From: Alviniconcha marisindica
Lineage: Eukaryota; Mollusca; Gastropoda; Provannidae
Assembly (NCBI GenBank): GCA_018857735.1
Contig: JABMCL010000660.1
Coordinates: 601,001 to 665,000 of the forward strand
Direction: 5' to 3'
DNA length: 64,000 nt
Part shown: positions 62,319 to 64,000 of the stretch, piece by piece
How the letters are laid out: each line of letters opens with the position of its first letter
Numbering within the stretch: the stretch's first letter is position 1
The notes under the pieces: generated by a model
What the model saw: the letters and a program-made list of their open reading frames with translations, nothing else
Told to the model about the DNA's origin: nothing
The model's database searches: none
Made by a program: the position numbers and the translations under genes

Positions 62319-62376
<58 letters not shown>

Positions 62377-62590
62377 GCGTGCGTGCGTGCGTGCGTGCGT
62401 GCGTGTGTGTGTGTGTGTGTGTAGTGCGTTTTTTATTTTATTTTTATATAATACTTTATGTAAACTGTTTTGGTAGAACTATGCTCTGCATGTGTATAGA
62501 ATATCATATTTAGGTTAATTTGTATCATGTGAGCGCTCAGGGCGTTGATGAGCGCATGATAAATGTACATTATTATTATTATATGTCGAC
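61990..62590 (+). mobile_element. Decayed non-LTR retrotransposon (LINE) 3' end
   Basis: The plus strand encodes, across frameshifts, the C-terminal tail typical of L2/CR1/Rex-like LINE reverse-transcriptase ORFs: AYLSELLHVYTPSRTLRSS, then WNSLPQDLRHCSTLSS, then [14 protein letters not shown] in another frame. An untranslated tail follows, interrupted by a TG/(TGCG)n tract (62,322-62,422), then AGCGCTCAGGGCGTT and an (ATT)n end. Only the last part is present and it is not functional. Clade assignment is tentative. Confidence 0.75.
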
Positions 62591-62888
62591 GCAGGTTTCA
62601 CATTTCACTTCGGGTACATATAATTACAACTTTCACATTTCATGCTCTTGTGGTAAGCTAGTAGTTACAGTTTCCACATTCGGCTTCGGGTACGCATAGT
62701 TACAGGTTTCCACATCTGAGTTAGAGTACATAGTTACAGTTTTCATATTTCGCTCAGGGTATCCAGTTACCTTTCACTGAGATACAACTGTCGTTAATAC
62801 TTGTCAAGATGCACAAATGATATGTGAAGTCAAAAGAAAAAATGAAAACAAGTTCGAGTATTGACTCTGGTAGGGATTTGCAACATGA

Positions 62889-63140
<252 letters not shown>

Positions 63141-64000
63141 GATTATACTCTGAATGGCCTCTTCGTGTACACGAATACTGTCACATCCTACTGATGTGAA
63201 CACGCAGCTGATCACTCATGATGCACAGTTTACACATGAAGCACATCGCCAGAAACACGTAAGGGATCAGCCAATCTTCGTATAGATGACACATATGAAG
63301 CCCCAAATCCATACTCATTTTGTCAACTGCAATTACAAATTAGTAAATACAAAATCTTTAAACTTTCTTTTCTCAAGAAAACAAGCATACGATGCGTGTA
63401 CGTAATACCAAAATTCAAGTTGTTATGAAATGAAGACTCGAGGCACAAAGTAACAGCAACTGTGGAATGTGAGCTTACATTATCATAGAGTATACCAGCG
63501 TGTTGGTTTGTAGCTGTGTGTCAACACTCAAAGTTCGACCTACAGTAAAAGAAATGATAGGGACAAAAACTGAGTTTAATGAGCGAAACAGACAAAACAA
63601 AAAAGCCTGAAACGAAACTACGCAGTTTGAAATCAGTCAAGAGGAGATATGTGGTGAGGCGTAGGATGGCGGGGCACCAGACAAATTACACAGAACCACA
63701 TGCAAGCATGCAAATCCAGTTTGCTATGAAAGCTGCCAAAGCCAAAAGCACAAAATACCCCATGGCGTCTAAAGTCAGCCTGGCTCAGTCAGAGGACGTG
63801 GCCCAACGTGGCTCAGCGATTTACAACTTATTTTCCATCAACATCGTTTATGTTAAGACATGTCTTCTGTAACAGACTAAACAATTCATTTCGTGCTTTC
63901 ATACACAAGTTTATGCATATTTTTCACTCCCGTTAGGTAATTAAAAAATTTATATTAATTTTTTATATAATACTATAATAATGTAGTGTATACTACACTT

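Noticed and set aside
63579..63872. 97-aa plus-strand Lys/Arg-rich frame
   Set aside because: Composition follows A-rich DNA; no domain, conserved motif or gene context.

Overview
The window is eukaryotic nuclear DNA: spliceosomal exons with GT-AG introns, very abundant microsatellites and minisatellites, and degenerate non-LTR retroelement and tRNA-derived SINE fragments. The family relationships and repeat load fit a lophotrochozoan invertebrate, perhaps a mollusc, but the sequence alone does not fix the species.

One protein-coding gene can be supported, on the minus strand: the 3' two-thirds of an UNC5-family netrin receptor. Eleven confident exons run from the transmembrane exon (52,248-52,403) to the stop codon (13,940). 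They keep one continuous frame of 688 residues: transmembrane segment, juxtamembrane micro-exon, a large Gln/His/Pro-rich linker exon, ZU5 domain, UPA region, Ser/Thr/Asn-rich linker, and C-terminal death domain. Two further small phase 1-1 exons (58,157-58,198 and 58,827-58,883) are candidate cassette exons of the extracellular juxtamembrane stalk. The exons for the Ig and thrombospondin type-1 domains and the signal peptide are not in the window and must lie beyond 64,000.

Layout. 1-7.9 kb: no gene, T-rich on the plus strand, possibly the long 3' UTR or downstream flank of a plus-strand gene to the left. 7.9-8.4 kb: low-complexity junction. 8.4-13.94 kb: A-rich on the plus strand (T-rich on minus), consistent with a long UNC5 3' UTR or downstream flank. 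13.94-58.9 kb: UNC5 exons and repeat-filled introns. 58.9-64 kb: upstream UNC5 intron with a decayed LINE 3' end.

The most striking feature is how tandem repeats sit against the UNC5 splice sites. Three exons (15,480; 31,954; 52,403) have a 3' splice site that is the exon-proximal copy of a tandem array whose other copies repeat the same acceptor. The transmembrane exon's donor abuts about 27 copies of a 33-bp unit, each carrying a pyrimidine tract, CAG and a GT donor-like motif. The ZU5 exon's terminal 30 nt and donor are duplicated 235 bp downstream. Other donors are followed closely by UG repeats, purine/pyrimidine arrays or a perfect hairpin. Nearly all long G and GA tracts lie on the template (plus) strand. 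Also notable are a perfect 39-bp foldback at 50.3 kb and a near-identical inverted SINE-like pair flanking three exons, a candidate driver of back-splicing or RNA editing.
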